The translations under genes and the position numbers were made by a program. Positions 34,512 to 46,724 of a stretch of 64,000 nucleotides of DNA are shown in pieces. Position 1 is the stretch's first letter. Each line of letters starts with the position of its first letter. Below the pieces are notes generated by a model. The model was not told where the DNA came from. It saw nothing but the letters and a program-made list of their open reading frames with translations, and searched no databases. The stretch lies in the NCBI GenBank assembly GCA_033297205.1, contig MU859070.1, positions 124,001 through 188,000 on the forward strand, in the 5' to 3' direction. This DNA comes from Pseudoneurospora amorphoporcata (lineage: Eukaryota > Ascomycota > Sordariomycetes > Sordariales > Sordariaceae).

Positions 34512-37500
34512 ATGAGCGTGAACATACCACGGCGGGATGAGGAGGGATCAGTGGACGACATGATGGCCGACGAACCCGATCTAGGTCGAACCAACGACCA
34601 GAGCTTGAGCGGCGATGAGACTGTACGAGAGAACAAGGAGGACGGCCAGGCCACCATAACGGGCCAAGATGGAGAGGAAGTGGAAGAGCGGCCACCAGCG
34701 GCATCCCCAATCCCTGCGCCCACTCCGATTGCGCCGAGTGCCATAGCGAACCGTTACCGCGAGCTGGTCGAAGCCGAACAAGGGGATGCGACAACGTCAG
34801 AGGATGGTTCTACGGATGGAGTGCTGCGCTCAGCCGCGAGCCCTCTCGAGTCCTTTCCTACGCTTTCTGGAGACTCCCCCTCCGTACAAGTTAGTTATGT
34901 CTGTTATCGTGCTGAAGGTCTCCGACTAATGGCGCAAATATACAGGGCTCTGTCGTTTCGTCACCGGGCAGCAGCAACATCCTCCCGTCTTTGGCACTCC
35001 GTCCCGGGTTAAGAGGCCCAACACCTTCCTTCCGGCCCTTTGATCGGAGGTTCTCCTCCTTTGGCTCTCCTGGTACACTCTCCCCACGACCGTCCTCTCC
35101 GGCGTTCCTTGCGGGCCATAGCAGGACCCTGTCCGTAACGAGCAATCTACTACTTGACGCCAGTGAAACCGAAACAAGCTCTCCTCCTTGGGAAGTGGTG
35201 CGCTGGACAAAGTTACTAAAATTGGATGGGCTAGCATTCTCCGAATCTGGGAGGAGGAACTTTGGCTCTCCCATGTGCCTGGCTGTTTCTGCCTCGATTG
35301 TTCTGGGAACGTCAAAAGGAGTTATCCTGGTGTTCGACTTTAATCAGAATCTGAAGATGATCATTGGGCCGGGAACAAAAGGTTTGTCTTTACTCCTTAT
35401 CTCTGGACCTTGCTTGTTGCTGTTATTGACCAGTTCCGCAGCTGTTGAATCAGGCGCCGTGACATCTCTCGCGATTTCGGCAGACCACACGGCAATCGCA
35501 GGCGGACATGCCAATGGAAATATCTTCACATGGGATACCGCTCGTCCTTCACGACCGTTTCTCACTATTCCACACCTACCCCAACTTCAGCAGAGATCCA
35601 CTGACGGACATGTCCCTGACACCACGATAACGCATCTGGGCTTTCTGGGGACCCGACATACAGCCCTAGTGTCTGCAGATGACCGAGGGATGGCCTTCTC
35701 TCACCTTGCTACCCGGGGTACTGGATCATTTGGCAGGACTGTCAAGACTACTCGAATTCTCGGCCGGTACCCAGACGCCCCAGTGCCTGTTGGGAAGACA
35801 CTCAAGCCCAGTACTGTGCTTGCCTTTCAGTCTCTGCCTCTAGGAAACGTCGAGATGGCCACGGACTCTATGGGTTTGACAGCCATGCTCACCCCATACT
35901 TGCTAGTCATCGTCTCTACCACTCCTGTCGCCCAAACACAACATAAATCTGCGCGTCCAAAGGAAGTGACCGCACACAGTGCCATGACCGGGTGTCTAGC
36001 TTGGTTTCCCGCAGTAAGATTGAAGGTGCCAGATCCCGTTACTGGTAGCAACGTTTCCAAGGTCAAGCTCGTCTACTGCTGGTCAAACGTCCTCACGGTC
36101 CTTGAATTAGAGGAGGAGCCAGCAGAAAACAAGGATAAACCGCCAACCCTCAGATTCAGACCCCGAAACCGGTGGAAGTGCGAAGAGCCAATCGTTGCTG
36201 TACAATGGTTGAGCCGGTCTGTGTTGACAGTTCTCACCATCACTCAAAGGCTCATTGTGCTGGAGGATCGAACCATGCGCATGACTGAAGCATTCGATCT
36301 TATACACAAGCACATCTACCATGTTGATCTTTTCTCCAAGCAACTTCACGCTCTGGTAGAGCAGCTTGACGATGAAGATCCCACCATGCATGGTGTTGTT
36401 GCTGATGCCTTCTACATGAGCTTCAAGGCTTACAAAGGCCGGCTCTTTCTGCTTGGATTCAACGAAGTCTCGTTAGGCGCCTTATCCAACTGGGCGGATC
36501 GACTCTTCGCATTGATGGAAAGCGGTGATTATGTCGGCGCCATTCGACTTGCGACATCTTACTACACAGGGGACGCCAACAAGTTGACTATTGGTTTACC
36601 GGAGGATACGGCTCTAAGACATTCTATGGTTATCGACAAACTCATGGAAATTATGAGCGCATCTCTCAAATACGCATTTGGGCAGAGAAAAAAACGCCGA
36701 GAAGCGGGAGACGATAAACACCTTCGGAAACTAGCAGAAACCTGCTTCATAGCTTCTCATAATGCCGGAAAGACCGACTTTCTCTTCGATGATATGTACG
36801 AATGGTATGAAGATGCTGGTCTAGAAGGCATCTTCCTAGAAACCCTCGAGCCATATATCATCGATGGATCGATCACAGCCATCCCGCCCGCTGTTGTCAA
36901 AGCCTTGGTTACTCACTTCGTCAGCAATGGACTCGAAACCAGGCTCGAAGACATCATTTGCCACATGGACACCTCAACCCTAGATCTCGATCAAGTAACG
37001 ACGCTCTGCAAAAAGCACAGCCTGTACGATGCATTGATATACGTGTGGAACCAGGCCCTAAACGACTATCTGACCCCATTCATTGACTTGCTGGCCTTAC
37101 TGGTACCGTTGATGCAGAATGGGGGTGCGGAAGGAACAGCAAGCGTGTTGGAGAACGAGATTAGGGAGACAAACGCACTGAAGATCTTTCCATATCTGTC
37201 GTTCATCCTTACTGGAAAGACCTATCCTATGGGAGAGAAAATTCCTGATGCTATAGCTCAAAAGGCAAAGGCAGAGATTTATTGGTTCCTCTTTTCGGGC
37301 AAAAATATATCCTGGCCTAAGGGCAGCAATAAGAGGCTGCTTACGCGACCAGCACAGTCTCAAGAGCCATCTTTCCCCTACTTGAGGATGATCCTCAACT
37401 TTGATGCACCCAGCTTCCTGAGTGTGCTCAACGAGGCATTTGAAGACTCCTTCTTGAACGATTCACCCGAAAAGCAGCTTGCCGGTGGCCCAAGCCGTGA

Positions 37501-39643
37501 TCTTCCAGAGGAAGAAATATTTGGGCTTACGGTAGACAGGCAGTACATTACCTCCATCTTAATGGAGATCATGAACCCGGCAGATTTTGCCAAGGAAGAC
37601 ACTATCTATCTCGATATGTTTGTTGCCAGAAATCTTCCCAAATATCCGCAATACCTTCTCTTTACAGGATCGACACTTACCAAGGTCCTCACTGGACTAT
37701 GTCAATATCCAGGAGGTGACCTTGCCGAGGACGCCCAACTCAGCGCGGAATATCTGCTTTCAGTCTATCATCCCCCAGATCTGCCCGACTTGATACCTCT
37801 GTTCAAGGAGGCTGGATTTTATCGGATACTGAAGCGTATATACAAAGCAGACAAACAGTATGGGAAACTGACTTTGACCTACTTCGAGGACCCGAACGAG
37901 CACGATGCTATCTTTGACTGCGTCGAGCTCTGCCTTCGACCGCACTCAGGTCTTACTCGCCGTCAGGTACAGGATGTGCACCAGGTCATCAAGGACTACG
38001 CTGGTAAACTGGTTGAGATTGACTCTGCCAGAGCGGCGCAAGCAATTGAGACGTATGCTCCAGAGTTGCACAACCATATCCTTGGTTCCGTTTCTGAGCA
38101 GCCGCATCTTCAATATACTTATCTGAAGACGATATTGGAGCCCAGCAAAGAGGTGGTGAACGTCCATCCACCTCAGCAGGATCTGGTGGAGCAGTATTTG
38201 CAGCTCATGTGCCGCTTTGAACCATCACATGTACCAGAGTACGTGAACAAGGTCCAAGCTACGAACCTGAGGCTGGAGAAGCTACTGCCTACGATGGAAA
38301 AAACGGGTGTGATTGACGCTGCCGTCATATTAATGGCGAAAGAAGGGCAAGTGAAGGAGGCCATGGAGCGACTGACAAGACACTTGGAGACTCTTGAGTC
38401 AGCCTTACATGGTCTATTGGCCGGAACCGCCTCTCAGTCGCAAGCGGACCTCAACCCTCAAGAAAGTGCCGAGGAACTCATGCAGGCGTTGCAAAACTAC
38501 ACGCGTGTGGGTATTTGGCTATGTCAAGAACAAACCAAAGCCACTCGGGAGAGTGGTAATGCACGTGAACGGCACAAATCACATTCCAAGGACGATCTCT
38601 CACCCGACGAGGAGCTTTGGCTCAGCTTGATTGAGAGCTGCGTACAGATCACCAAGCGGGTTACTTCAGCCTTGCAGTCGCCATCACCACCAGAAGATTC
38701 AGCACAACGACAGCTTACGAATGGCACTGGGTCTCTCCCCAACGGTGAATCCGTCGTTGCGGCATTAGACACAGAGAAGCTCGTCACCATGGTCCGATCA
38801 CTCGTACAAAATACGTTCACAACCCTCCTCTCATCCACCTCAACCCGTAGCTCCCGATCCACAAGCACAAACACCGGTGGTGATACACAACCTCCACCTG
38901 TAGTGAATATAAACGCCAATCTATCTTTCCTCCGCATCTTGCGCGCATTCCTCACCCGGGCCGCGGCATCGTCACCCAACCTCGCAGACCTCCGCTCAGT
39001 TCTCTCCAGCATCTTCGCCGCGTACGCATACGAGGAATCTATCTTGGGTCTCTCCAACCGGCTTCTGGAACGTAGTCTCTTTGTGAGCGTGAACCAAACC
39101 GTCCAACTTCGCCAGCGAGGGTGGCGTCCCAAAGGGTCTACTTGTGAAGCATGTGGTCGAAGGGTTTGGGGGCCTAGTGTGGCGGGGAATGTCTACGATG
39201 CGTGGGAAGAGAGGCAGGCGGTTGAGGAGAGTCAGAGGCAGGCGAGGAAGCAGATCACTATGGGTGGAGGGAATAATGCGTCGGGACACGCTGCTGCTGA
39301 AGGGACGGACGGTCCACAGGGTGGGGAAGAGTATAATGGGAATGGGAATGGAAACGGACATGGACATGGACATGGACATGGGAAAGGCAAGGGGAAGGAT
39401 GTGAGCCCGCGACCTGGGCAGCACGACGAAACCCAGCAGGCTAATACTTCTGGACGTGAAGGTATGCAAGGGCCGGTGGTGGGGAACCGGGAACCGAAGC
39501 TTAGCCCTCTTGTTGTGCTTGCTTGTAGGCACGTTTACCATCAAGCGTGTTTGGACGCCCTTGAGATGAAGAATGGGGTTGCGGCTTCTAATGGAGATGG
39601 GTTTGGGGTGAAGAGGCAGTATAGGTGCCCTATTGACAGATAG
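34512..39643 (+). CDS. vps8: VPS8, CORVET tethering complex subunit
   Basis: Exons 34512-34889, 34946-35381 and 35442-39643 give about 1,671 residues. VPS8 is the specific subunit of CORVET, which tethers early endosomes through the Rab5 GTPase. The N-terminal part is disordered and acidic, then a WD-like beta-propeller (for example VTSLAISADHTAIAGGHANG and the FTWD that follows), a long helical-solenoid region, and a C-terminal RING-H2-like element (CEAC; CRHVYHQAC; CPID). The start is the ATG at 34512 (MSVNIPRRDEE), since the open frame just upstream begins with GTG. The second intron (35382-35441) is 60 bases, a multiple of three and free of stops, so splicing is inferred from the family-like join GTK-AVESGAVTSLA. 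Confidence 0.92.
39340..39400 (+). repeat. Hexanucleotide-like repeat inside VPS8
   Basis: Tandem GGGAAT/GGAAAC units followed by GGACAT units and AAAGGC-like units encode Asn-Gly, His-Gly and Lys-Gly runs between the two halves of the VPS8 RING element. This is a coding minisatellite that could vary in length between strains. Confidence 0.85.
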
Positions 39644-40187
39644 GACTGGGATAGGGGTTTGTGGATTGTCTAAAAAGGAATTACACTTTTGTATGTAGAA
39701 GCATTACGGTACTTGAAATATTAAGGGGCACCAGCAGATGATCGAAGGTCTTGAAATTAGCTGTGATTAGAACAGATATTCCATTCTTGTATAACGCTTC
39801 GTCGAGAAGCAATGGATGAGGCCAGTTTAGTTGCAGTGTGTCTACCTGGAAGTCATTTGAACACAGCTGTTTCCATGTTCTACGTATGGAAACAAATATG
39901 GGGTTGGCGTGGCAACCACTTTGGGCCGCCGTTTCCCCTGCAACTTTGGGTCACCCCCGCTGTAGTGCAGCGCACTCATAGGCCCTATAGCTTCTGCTAT
40001 CAAGTGTCAGGGGCAATTGCCGACTACCCGCGCGTTGTTGACGCAACTTTTACACAACACCAGAATTCCAGGTTGACGACCACACCCAACACCAAACATC
40101 ACATCTTCCGTTACGATTGCGCGAGGTCATGGGACAAGTCGAAGAACCTCCGTTCCAATTAAACCCATAAAGGCGAATGTCGCGACA
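39644..40187. promoter_or_regulatory. Intergenic region VPS8 to GPI19
   Basis: A 544-base stretch with the VPS8 3' end and the GPI19 promoter and leader. It ends with a short upstream ORF overlapping the GPI19 start (40,177-40,197). No other gene is seen. Confidence 0.45.
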
Positions 40188-40197
40188 ATGCCCATAA
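40177..40197 (+). promoter_or_regulatory. Six-codon upstream ORF overlapping the GPI19 start
   Basis: ATG TCG CGA CAA TGC CCA TAA begins 11 bases before the GPI19 ATG and ends inside its coding region, in another frame. Such an overlapping uORF would normally reduce translation of the main frame unless bypassed by leaky scanning. The sequence is plain; the effect is inferred. Confidence 0.6.
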
Positions 40198-41156
40198 CAT
40201 CGGAAGAAGAAGAGGAGGACGGGACACTTCTGTCACACCCCTCAGAAGAAGACAACCACGACGATGGCTCGATATCCAGAGAAGATTCTTACGACGACGA
40301 GGACGACATTTCGGACGATGCCTCAGACGACGACGAGCACCTCGCGCCCCCACCGCCCGTCTCGCAACACACCTTCGCCCCACCGTTCTACGGCCGGCCA
40401 CCGACCCCTCTCCCGCCCTCCCCCTCTTTAACATCCCTCCTGCGCCCCTCGCGTCCCACGACCCCAGACGCCTCAGACGACGAGACGGTAGCCAACGGCG
40501 GCGGCGGTCCCGAAGGCAGCGGCGAGCCCCTCCCGCGCGCCAGCCCGCGCGTGCCGACGTACGAGTACTATGGTTTCGTACTTTACCTCTTCAGCAGCCT
40601 GTCGTTTTTGATCTACCTGCTGTGGGCGTACCTGCCTTCGCCGTTCCTGCACGCCTTGGGGATATATTACTATCCGAACCGGTGGTGGTCGCTGGCTATC
40701 CCGAGTTTCTTGACGATGGCGCTGGTGTACATTTATGTCGCGCTGGCGGCGTATAATACCGAGTACTTGACGCTGCCGTTGGGAAGCATTGAGACGATTG
40801 TGGATGAGGCGGCGCAGGTGGCGGTGGTGGATTCGAGGGGACATATCATTAGGCATGATAAGAAGGTGGAACAGCGGAGGCAGCATGGACATCATGGGCA
40901 TGGACATGGGAGGCATGGGTCGACGGATAGGGAGGTGTTGATGCCTGGCGGAGGACTGAATTGGAGGGAGGTGTGGAATGAGGGGACGGATGCGGTGATG
41001 GATGTGCCGCTTGCGGGAGTTTGTGAGGTTTTGTATGGCGAGGGGAGGGAGAAGGGGGCGGAGAGTGAAGAGGAGGAGGAGGAGGAGGAGGAGGAGGAGG
41101 ATGTGTTGCATGCTAGGAACGGGCTGGATGGCTCAGGAGTCGGTCGATGGGGTTGA
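40188..41156 (+). CDS. gpi19: GPI-GlcNAc transferase subunit P (PIG-P/GPI19)
   Basis: An intronless frame of 322 residues. PIG-P is an accessory subunit of the ER complex that adds GlcNAc to phosphatidylinositol, the first step of GPI-anchor synthesis. The PIG-P domain is seen at about 125-215: YEYYGFVLYLFSSLSFLIY leads into a first membrane span (127-149), then the YYPNRWWSLAIPSF segment, a second span (167-188) and the conserved AAYNTEYL. The protein is much longer than yeast Gpi19 (about 140 residues) because of an acidic, Pro-rich N-terminal 120 residues and a C-terminal tail with His/Gly and poly-Glu runs. Long extensions are common in filamentous fungi. Confidence 0.9.
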   Translation: MPITSEEEEEDGTLLSHPSEEDNHDDGSISREDSYDDEDDISDDASDDDEHLAPPPPVSQHTFAPPFYGRPPTPLPPSPSLTSLLRPSRPTTPDASDDETVANGGGGPEGSGEPLPRASPRVPTYEYYGFVLYLFSSLSFLIYLLWAYLPSPFLHALGIYYYPNRWWSLAIPSFLTMALVYIYVALAAYNTEYLTLPLGSIETIVDEAAQVAVVDSRGHIIRHDKKVEQRRQHGHHGHGHGRHGSTDREVLMPGGGLNWREVWNEGTDAVMDVPLAGVCEVLYGEGREKGAESEEEEEEEEEEEDVLHARNGLDGSGVGRWG

Positions 41157-41782
41157 AGACGGGTTATGAAGGTCCCGAGATAGAATGGGAGGCCTGATGC
41201 CTGTTCTGTTATCCATTGTACAGCTGCTGTTTATTGCTTGGTCATGCGAAATATGATACCCATTTGTTCTTTTTGATAGTGGCACAATGTTCTAGGTGAA
41301 GCTTCCGGCATGGAGGCGGTTGGACACTGTTCGCATGGAAATTGTTCAGTTCGGTGTGTGATTATCATGACCTCTAAAGCAGCAATGACGGGCCAGCAAC
41401 ATTGTTTGAGGGTTTTAGCATGATAGAACGGGTTACATGCTTTCCAAGTCTCTTGCCATGCTCCAAGAGTTACTGTCCAGTTCGTTGCATCACCATTTCT
41501 GGTTCTTTAACCGAGCGTAGAGGTACGTACCGCGCCCCGCTTTTATAGAGCTGCAGGAGAGCCATCCAGGTCTTCTTCCACTGCGCGTGCGCGCCCCTCG
41601 TCTCTGGAGCTTCGTCGTCAAATTCCAATTGTTTTCCGATTCATCGAACTCCAACCAAACGCGACGAGACCAGACTACCAGACGCGCAGCGTTGTTTGGC
41701 TTGGAAACACCAGCTCACACCGATCTCGCCTTGCCATAATATCCCTCAGCAACACTCGATTATACACCTTTGGGCGCCCACC
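41157..41782. promoter_or_regulatory. Intergenic region GPI19 to ARP4
   Basis: A 626-base stretch holding the GPI19 3' end and the ARP4 promoter and leader. I see no gene and no clear element. Confidence 0.4.
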
Positions 41783-43276
41783 ATGTCCCACCAACAGCCT
41801 CTCTCGTCGTCGGTCCAGCCGAGTGACATCTATGGCGGAGGTAAGCTTAGTCCATGCGCCTCTAACCAGCGACATTTCACAAACATCAAGACGTGCAATT
41901 GACAATCCATCGTTTCTTTAGATGAGGTATCCGCGCTTGTCCTCGATCCAGGCTACATCAACACCCGCGCCGGCTACGCTGGCGAGGAAATGCCCAAGCA
42001 AGTTCTCCCTTCTTTCTACGGCCACATCAACGGGCGCGACATATTCGGCGATGAGTATATTGTGCCAAAACCGGGTTTTGAAGTACGCAACTACATGAAC
42101 CGCGACAGCGTCGTCGAAGACTGGGATGCTGCCACCAGGATGTGGGAACACGTTCTCGTCAAGCGTCTGCAGCCTGAACGATCAACACCTCCCAGCAAAA
42201 ACGGTCTCAACATTAGCGACGATGGTGATGTGCCCATGGAGGACAACGATGGAAACAACAACGAAGATGCTATGGATGCGCTTGAGAATCCGCTGGCCGA
42301 GAACCCTCTTCTCATGACCGAGGCGCCGTGGAACTCGCCCAAGGCACGCGAGAAGGCCATCGAAATCAGCATGGAGACCTGGGGTGTTCCCGCGTTCTGG
42401 CTTAGCAAGACACCTGTGCTCGCGGCGTTTGCGGCCGGGAAGGCCACGGCTTTGGTAATAGACGTGGGCGGTGCTAACACGAGTGTCACGGCTATCCATG
42501 ACGGCATGGTCCTGAAGCGATCGATCCAACGGTCTCCGGTTGGCGGTGTTTGGCTGAGCGGCCAGATCCGCAAGATGTGGGACGGAAGCGAGCCCAAGGT
42601 CGACGTTGTGCCGCGGTTCATGATTGAGAGCAAGAAACCCGTGGAGGCTGGTGCACCCGCCGAAGCCAACCTCCGAAAGTTCAATTTCGACATCCACCCG
42701 TCCTTCCGCGCTTATGAGGAGGAGCGTGTTCTTACTGAGTTCAAGGAGTCTGTCGTCGAGGTGTGGCGCGGTCCCCAGCGGTTCACAACCCCCGGAACCG
42801 AAGATGCTGTCCGTTCACAGCCCGGCCGTGTCTTCGAAATGCCCGACGGTAGCAATCAGATGTGGCGTGAGCAGCGCTTCAAGGTGTCGGAGGGCATGTG
42901 GGACGAGACGGCTGCCTACAACAGCACTGACGAGGAGGGACGTGTGACTAAGGCTCAGACGATCCCGGCTCTCATCAAGGCGGCCCTCGAGGGTGTCGAT
43001 GTTGATCTCCGGCCCAACATTCTCGGCAACGTTGTTGTCACGGGTAGCACAAGTTTGTTGAACGGTTTCAACGACCGTCTCAACCATGAGCTCGCGCAGA
43101 TGTACCCGGGCGTGAAGATCAAGATCCATGCGGCGGGCTTGACGACCGAGAGACGCTTCGGTGCTTGGATTGGAGGAAGCATTCTCGCTAGTCTCGGAAC
43201 CTTCCACCAGATGTGGATCTCACGGAAGGAGTATGACGAGAACGGCGCGGGTATTGTCGAGAAGCGTTGCAAATAG
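41783..43276 (+). CDS. arp4: Actin-related protein 4 (NuA4/INO80/SWR1 subunit)
   Basis: Exons 41783-41840 and 41922-43276 give 470 residues. ARP4 is a nuclear actin-related protein shared by the NuA4 histone acetyltransferase and the INO80 and SWR1 remodellers. Actin-fold landmarks: LVLDPGYINTRAGYAGEE near the N-terminus (about 25-42), ALVIDVGGANTSVTAIHDG for phosphate loop 2, and GNVVVTGSTSLLNGFNDRL with ERRFGAWIGGSILASLGTF at the end. An acidic insertion (DDGDVPMEDNDGNNNEDAM, about 105-125) is typical of ARP4 rather than of actin. The exon 1 donor is GTAAGC, and G plus AT restores the GAT codon. Confidence 0.95.
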
Positions 43277-43706
43277 GATCTCGCTTCGTTGATCGTCAAT
43301 AAGAAACCCTCGCATGCCGCGCTCTGGAAGTGATGGGAAGTTACAAAGCATCAGATGGCGAGTAAGGCCACAACGCGTCATGCCCAAGTGTTCGCATATT
43401 GATGGATTCTGGGGGCTGGGTGGAATGTGGTGGTCATAAAAGATGAGCATGGTGTTTTACGTCGCTGATTATTAGGCAGGTGTATGCTATGGTCGCACGA
43501 TATGGCGCTGAGGCGTTTTGAAGAAACGGGTTTTCACTGCTTTCAGCACATGACAGATGCATATACCAACGAAAGCCTGTATCGCCGATATTGACGATGA
43601 ATGCGTGGCACCAAATCCCAAATAAGTATGTTGGAGTTGAAAAGTTTTTTATTCCTCCATTCCTCGCTTCCGAATCCCTTTAATTTGTATCTTGCCCCGT
43701 TCGTGA
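43277..43706. other. Convergent 3' region, ARP4 and DSD1-like gene
   Basis: A 430-base stretch between converging genes with a short A/T-rich part near 43,620-43,690. I see no gene. Confidence 0.45.
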
Positions 43707-45423
43707 TCACCACCCATTCCATCTACACCAAACATCGAGAACCTTATCCTCATGCTGCGGGTACCTCGAGTCCACAATCAAATAATACTCAAAACCGGCG
43801 CCCATGATACATGCATGATTCGGCCACACCCTCACCCTATCACCCACTCTGAGTTCGGGTGCCTTCTTTCCCTCATCCCCTACCCAAGTCAGGATGCCGT
43901 GCTCCTGGCTGATTTTTCCGACCTGCCAACCCCTAAAGTCATCAGGGAATCCCTCGCCGAGAATCTTGCCGCTCCTGTCCCTTCCTTCCGTTCCTGCTAG
44001 AACGCCCCAGGGCATCAAGGCGCCCCAGCCAGTGTAGGGCTTGGCCTTAGTCTCATCGGCGCAGGTTTTCTTATCTAGACTTACGGGCTCGCGGCCGAGG
44101 GCCAAGGAGCCGGCGTTGATGAGGGCTTCAGGGGTCGAATCTTTGCCACGGGTCGGGTAAACTGTTTAGGGATGTTAGTCATACTGCAATTTTGCGTAAA
44201 ACCACGAGAGGCTTTGCGTACCAGAAGCGACCTCCGCAACGACACTGATGCCAATATCCTGCTCGGAAAGGAGGCCGGTGTGTCGTGCGTGAGTTGCGAC
44301 TTGTTGAAGATCGAGGGTTGGGCTGTGCGGATCGAGTTAGGACAAAGAAGGCCACGTGATTTGGGACGAAGGAACCGGCCATCAGACAGGGGTGAGAGAG
44401 AAACTTACTAAACACCAGCATGAACCTCGAGAATATATCCCTCCTTCTGCCAATCACCCCACCTCTCCGTAAGCTCCTCCTCAAAGGGCCTCATGCTCCC
44501 CCTGGGGTTTCCCCTAGGCACATCGCACTCCTCCATAAACCACGGGCTCTGGATCGTCGTTGCTGTCGGCGTCGCGCCCACCGACAGCACCAGAGAAGCA
44601 TGGCCCGGACTCTTCTCACGGATTTTCCTGGCAGCAGTGTGGGCGTGAAGGAACTCATTGAAAAGAGCGTACATGGCATCCCCGAGCCTGCGAGCCCCGT
44701 AGCTCTGGCCGGCATGCGTGTACACGCCATGCAGCACCAGCCATCCTTCCTGCTCAGCAGCCAGCAGAGCGTCGATCAAAGCTGGGTACTCGGGGGAATC
44801 GGTCTTAACGCCAGCTCGGCCGTAGTTGGCATCGATTTTGATGAAGATGCGGGGAGGATGGCCTGAGATCTGCTGGATAGCCTTGACATACGGGAGCTGG
44901 TCGACGTGGTCGATCATAACCGACAAGCTATCGGGACCGAGCTGGGAGGAGACGGCGGCCAGACGGGGGACGGCGGAGGCGAATAACGGGAAGGAGAAAA
45001 GGACGTTGACGGCGCGGCCTTTGGATTGGTATTCTTTGAGAAGAGGGGTGATGTTCTCAGCTTCAAGAATGGTGGAGACGATTAGGAGGACGGGAGTGGT
45101 GGCAAGGAAGTTGCCAACTTGGAGGCGGGTGAGCTCTGTGGTCTATATCTCGTTTGTTATTGTTAGCCATCCTTGCTTTTTCTCCGTTCAAAGACTGGTT
45201 ATTACTTTACCTTGTGAGTCTTGATATGTGCCCTCCATTGCAGACCGAGGTTTTCGGCTGCTTCCAGCATGCGCTCACAATTCACCGTGACCTGTTTAAG
45301 GTCAAGGACGACGCTGGGCGTAGGGACCTCGGACAGCTGCTTTCCGACAAACTTCGCCCTTAGAGCTTCTTGCTTTTGCTTCAGCTGGTCCATGATGGGT
45401 TCTGCCTTGATGGTTTCTGCCAT
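43707..45423 (-). CDS. D-serine dehydratase / D-threonine aldolase-like PLP enzyme
   Basis: Four exons (45423-45211, 45142-44409, 44322-44222 and 44161-43707) give 500 residues. It belongs to the fold-type III (alanine-racemase-like) enzymes related to yeast Dsd1, which turn D-serine into pyruvate and ammonia using PLP and zinc. The PLP-lysine motif RAHIKTHK is at about 64-71, at the end of exon 1. Barrel strands and the GVYTHAGQSYG segment follow. The C-terminal domain carries PNHAC, where His and Cys match the zinc-binding pair of Dsd1-type enzymes. The exon 2 donor (GTAAGT) cuts through a TAG, so retention of that intron would truncate the protein. Specificity for D-serine versus other beta-hydroxy D-amino acids is not resolved. 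Confidence 0.92.
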
Positions 45424-46724
45424 GATGAGATAAGTGTGGTGTCTTCACCCTCGTAGTTTTACTTGGTGTAAGGCTGCGGGGGGGTTGTGAAAAGGCGATG
45501 ATGCGGGTAGATCACGGTTATATGTAGTCAGGCGAGGTTGATGTATGACTCCGTGGCCCACAATATTTGCTGATTCGTTACATTCATTCATCCAATTCAG
45601 TCATTTGAATACGAAGGACGGGAGCTTCAGGTGCCATTCTAGACAGTAAAGACTTCGACTACATGGCCAGTCTCGACTTTGGCTGTGGGTTCAACACACC
45701 TTGCAAATATACCATGTAATGGTTGTTGGGGCTGTGCACGATGGCACCCCTAGTTCGCAGAGGGTGGAATTCAAATCTTAGTCCCGAACGAATGAAACAG
45801 TGATATGGGCGTACGGGTGTGGCCGCAGAAAATAGATAGAAATTGATGAGACAGACAGTTACATCTCCTCGCATCCGGATTAGTTCAAGTGTATGCTGCC
45901 CCTCCAAGTTGATATCGTAACCATTTGGCCCGAACCCCGAGACATGTTCGTCACTCATGTATTTTCGTTTTGTAAGAGATTGTTGTTTGATGTCCCTCTC
46001 GGTTGTCTGTTGCAGTAGCAGCTGAGCCCCATTCATTCTGTGTCCGTCTTGAGCTCATTATTAAACGTGTATGTTCCACTTGGATGCACAGTCAAGGAGA
46101 AGCTGGTGCAGTGTTGTTCCTTCCAGATTCCCTATCCAAGTTTGAAACCGTGGTGCAGGTATTATATGTACTTGGCCAGTTACTGTGTGCACAGACCATT
46201 TACTGCACCTAGCGGCCTCAGTCACTAAGGGCCGCCAGGCGGTCCCAGCCGGACCCCGGTCAACGGACCCACTTAGCCGACAGCGCGTGCCACCTACCGC
46301 GCAGTGGCCCCGACAGGCCGACTGTTCGCATTCAAGCATTCGACACTTCGCTTGCTCGCCGCGCAGTGACAGTGGCTTGCTTGTGGGAGGTTCGACATTT
46401 TCGCAAACTTCCGCAACTACCGCTGCAACGTCAACCTCAACCTCAACCTCGACTCACCCGACGGTCAAACCGACTCTACCACAACCACGACAACAAATTT
46501 GCACGCGGCGTTGCCAACAGCCCACCACATATCGAAGAACGCGCCTGGTCCAGTTTGCTCTCCCGCCGCGGGCATTCTCGACGATTTCTCTGCTCCAGTA
46601 TCATGATCTGACAGCTTAACCGGCCGCGCAACCGCTGGAGGGAGCAAGTGAGAGAGGGGCGGACGACTGCGCGACAGACGACGACACACAGCGCCGAGGC
46701 GGCATCGCCTCTCCGCCCGGCAAG
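45424..46724. promoter_or_regulatory. Divergent region, DSD1-like gene and TAF1
   Basis: A 1.3 kb region between divergent starts. It includes a short CAACCT-type repeat (about 46,424-46,452) in the presumed TAF1 leader. A 144-codon frame at 46,185-46,619 is low in complexity and looks accidental. No gene is seen. Confidence 0.4.

Noticed and set aside
40473..41111. 212-codon frame antisense to GPI19
   Set aside because: Shadow of the GPI19 frame; its poly-Leu start is the reverse of the poly-Glu run.
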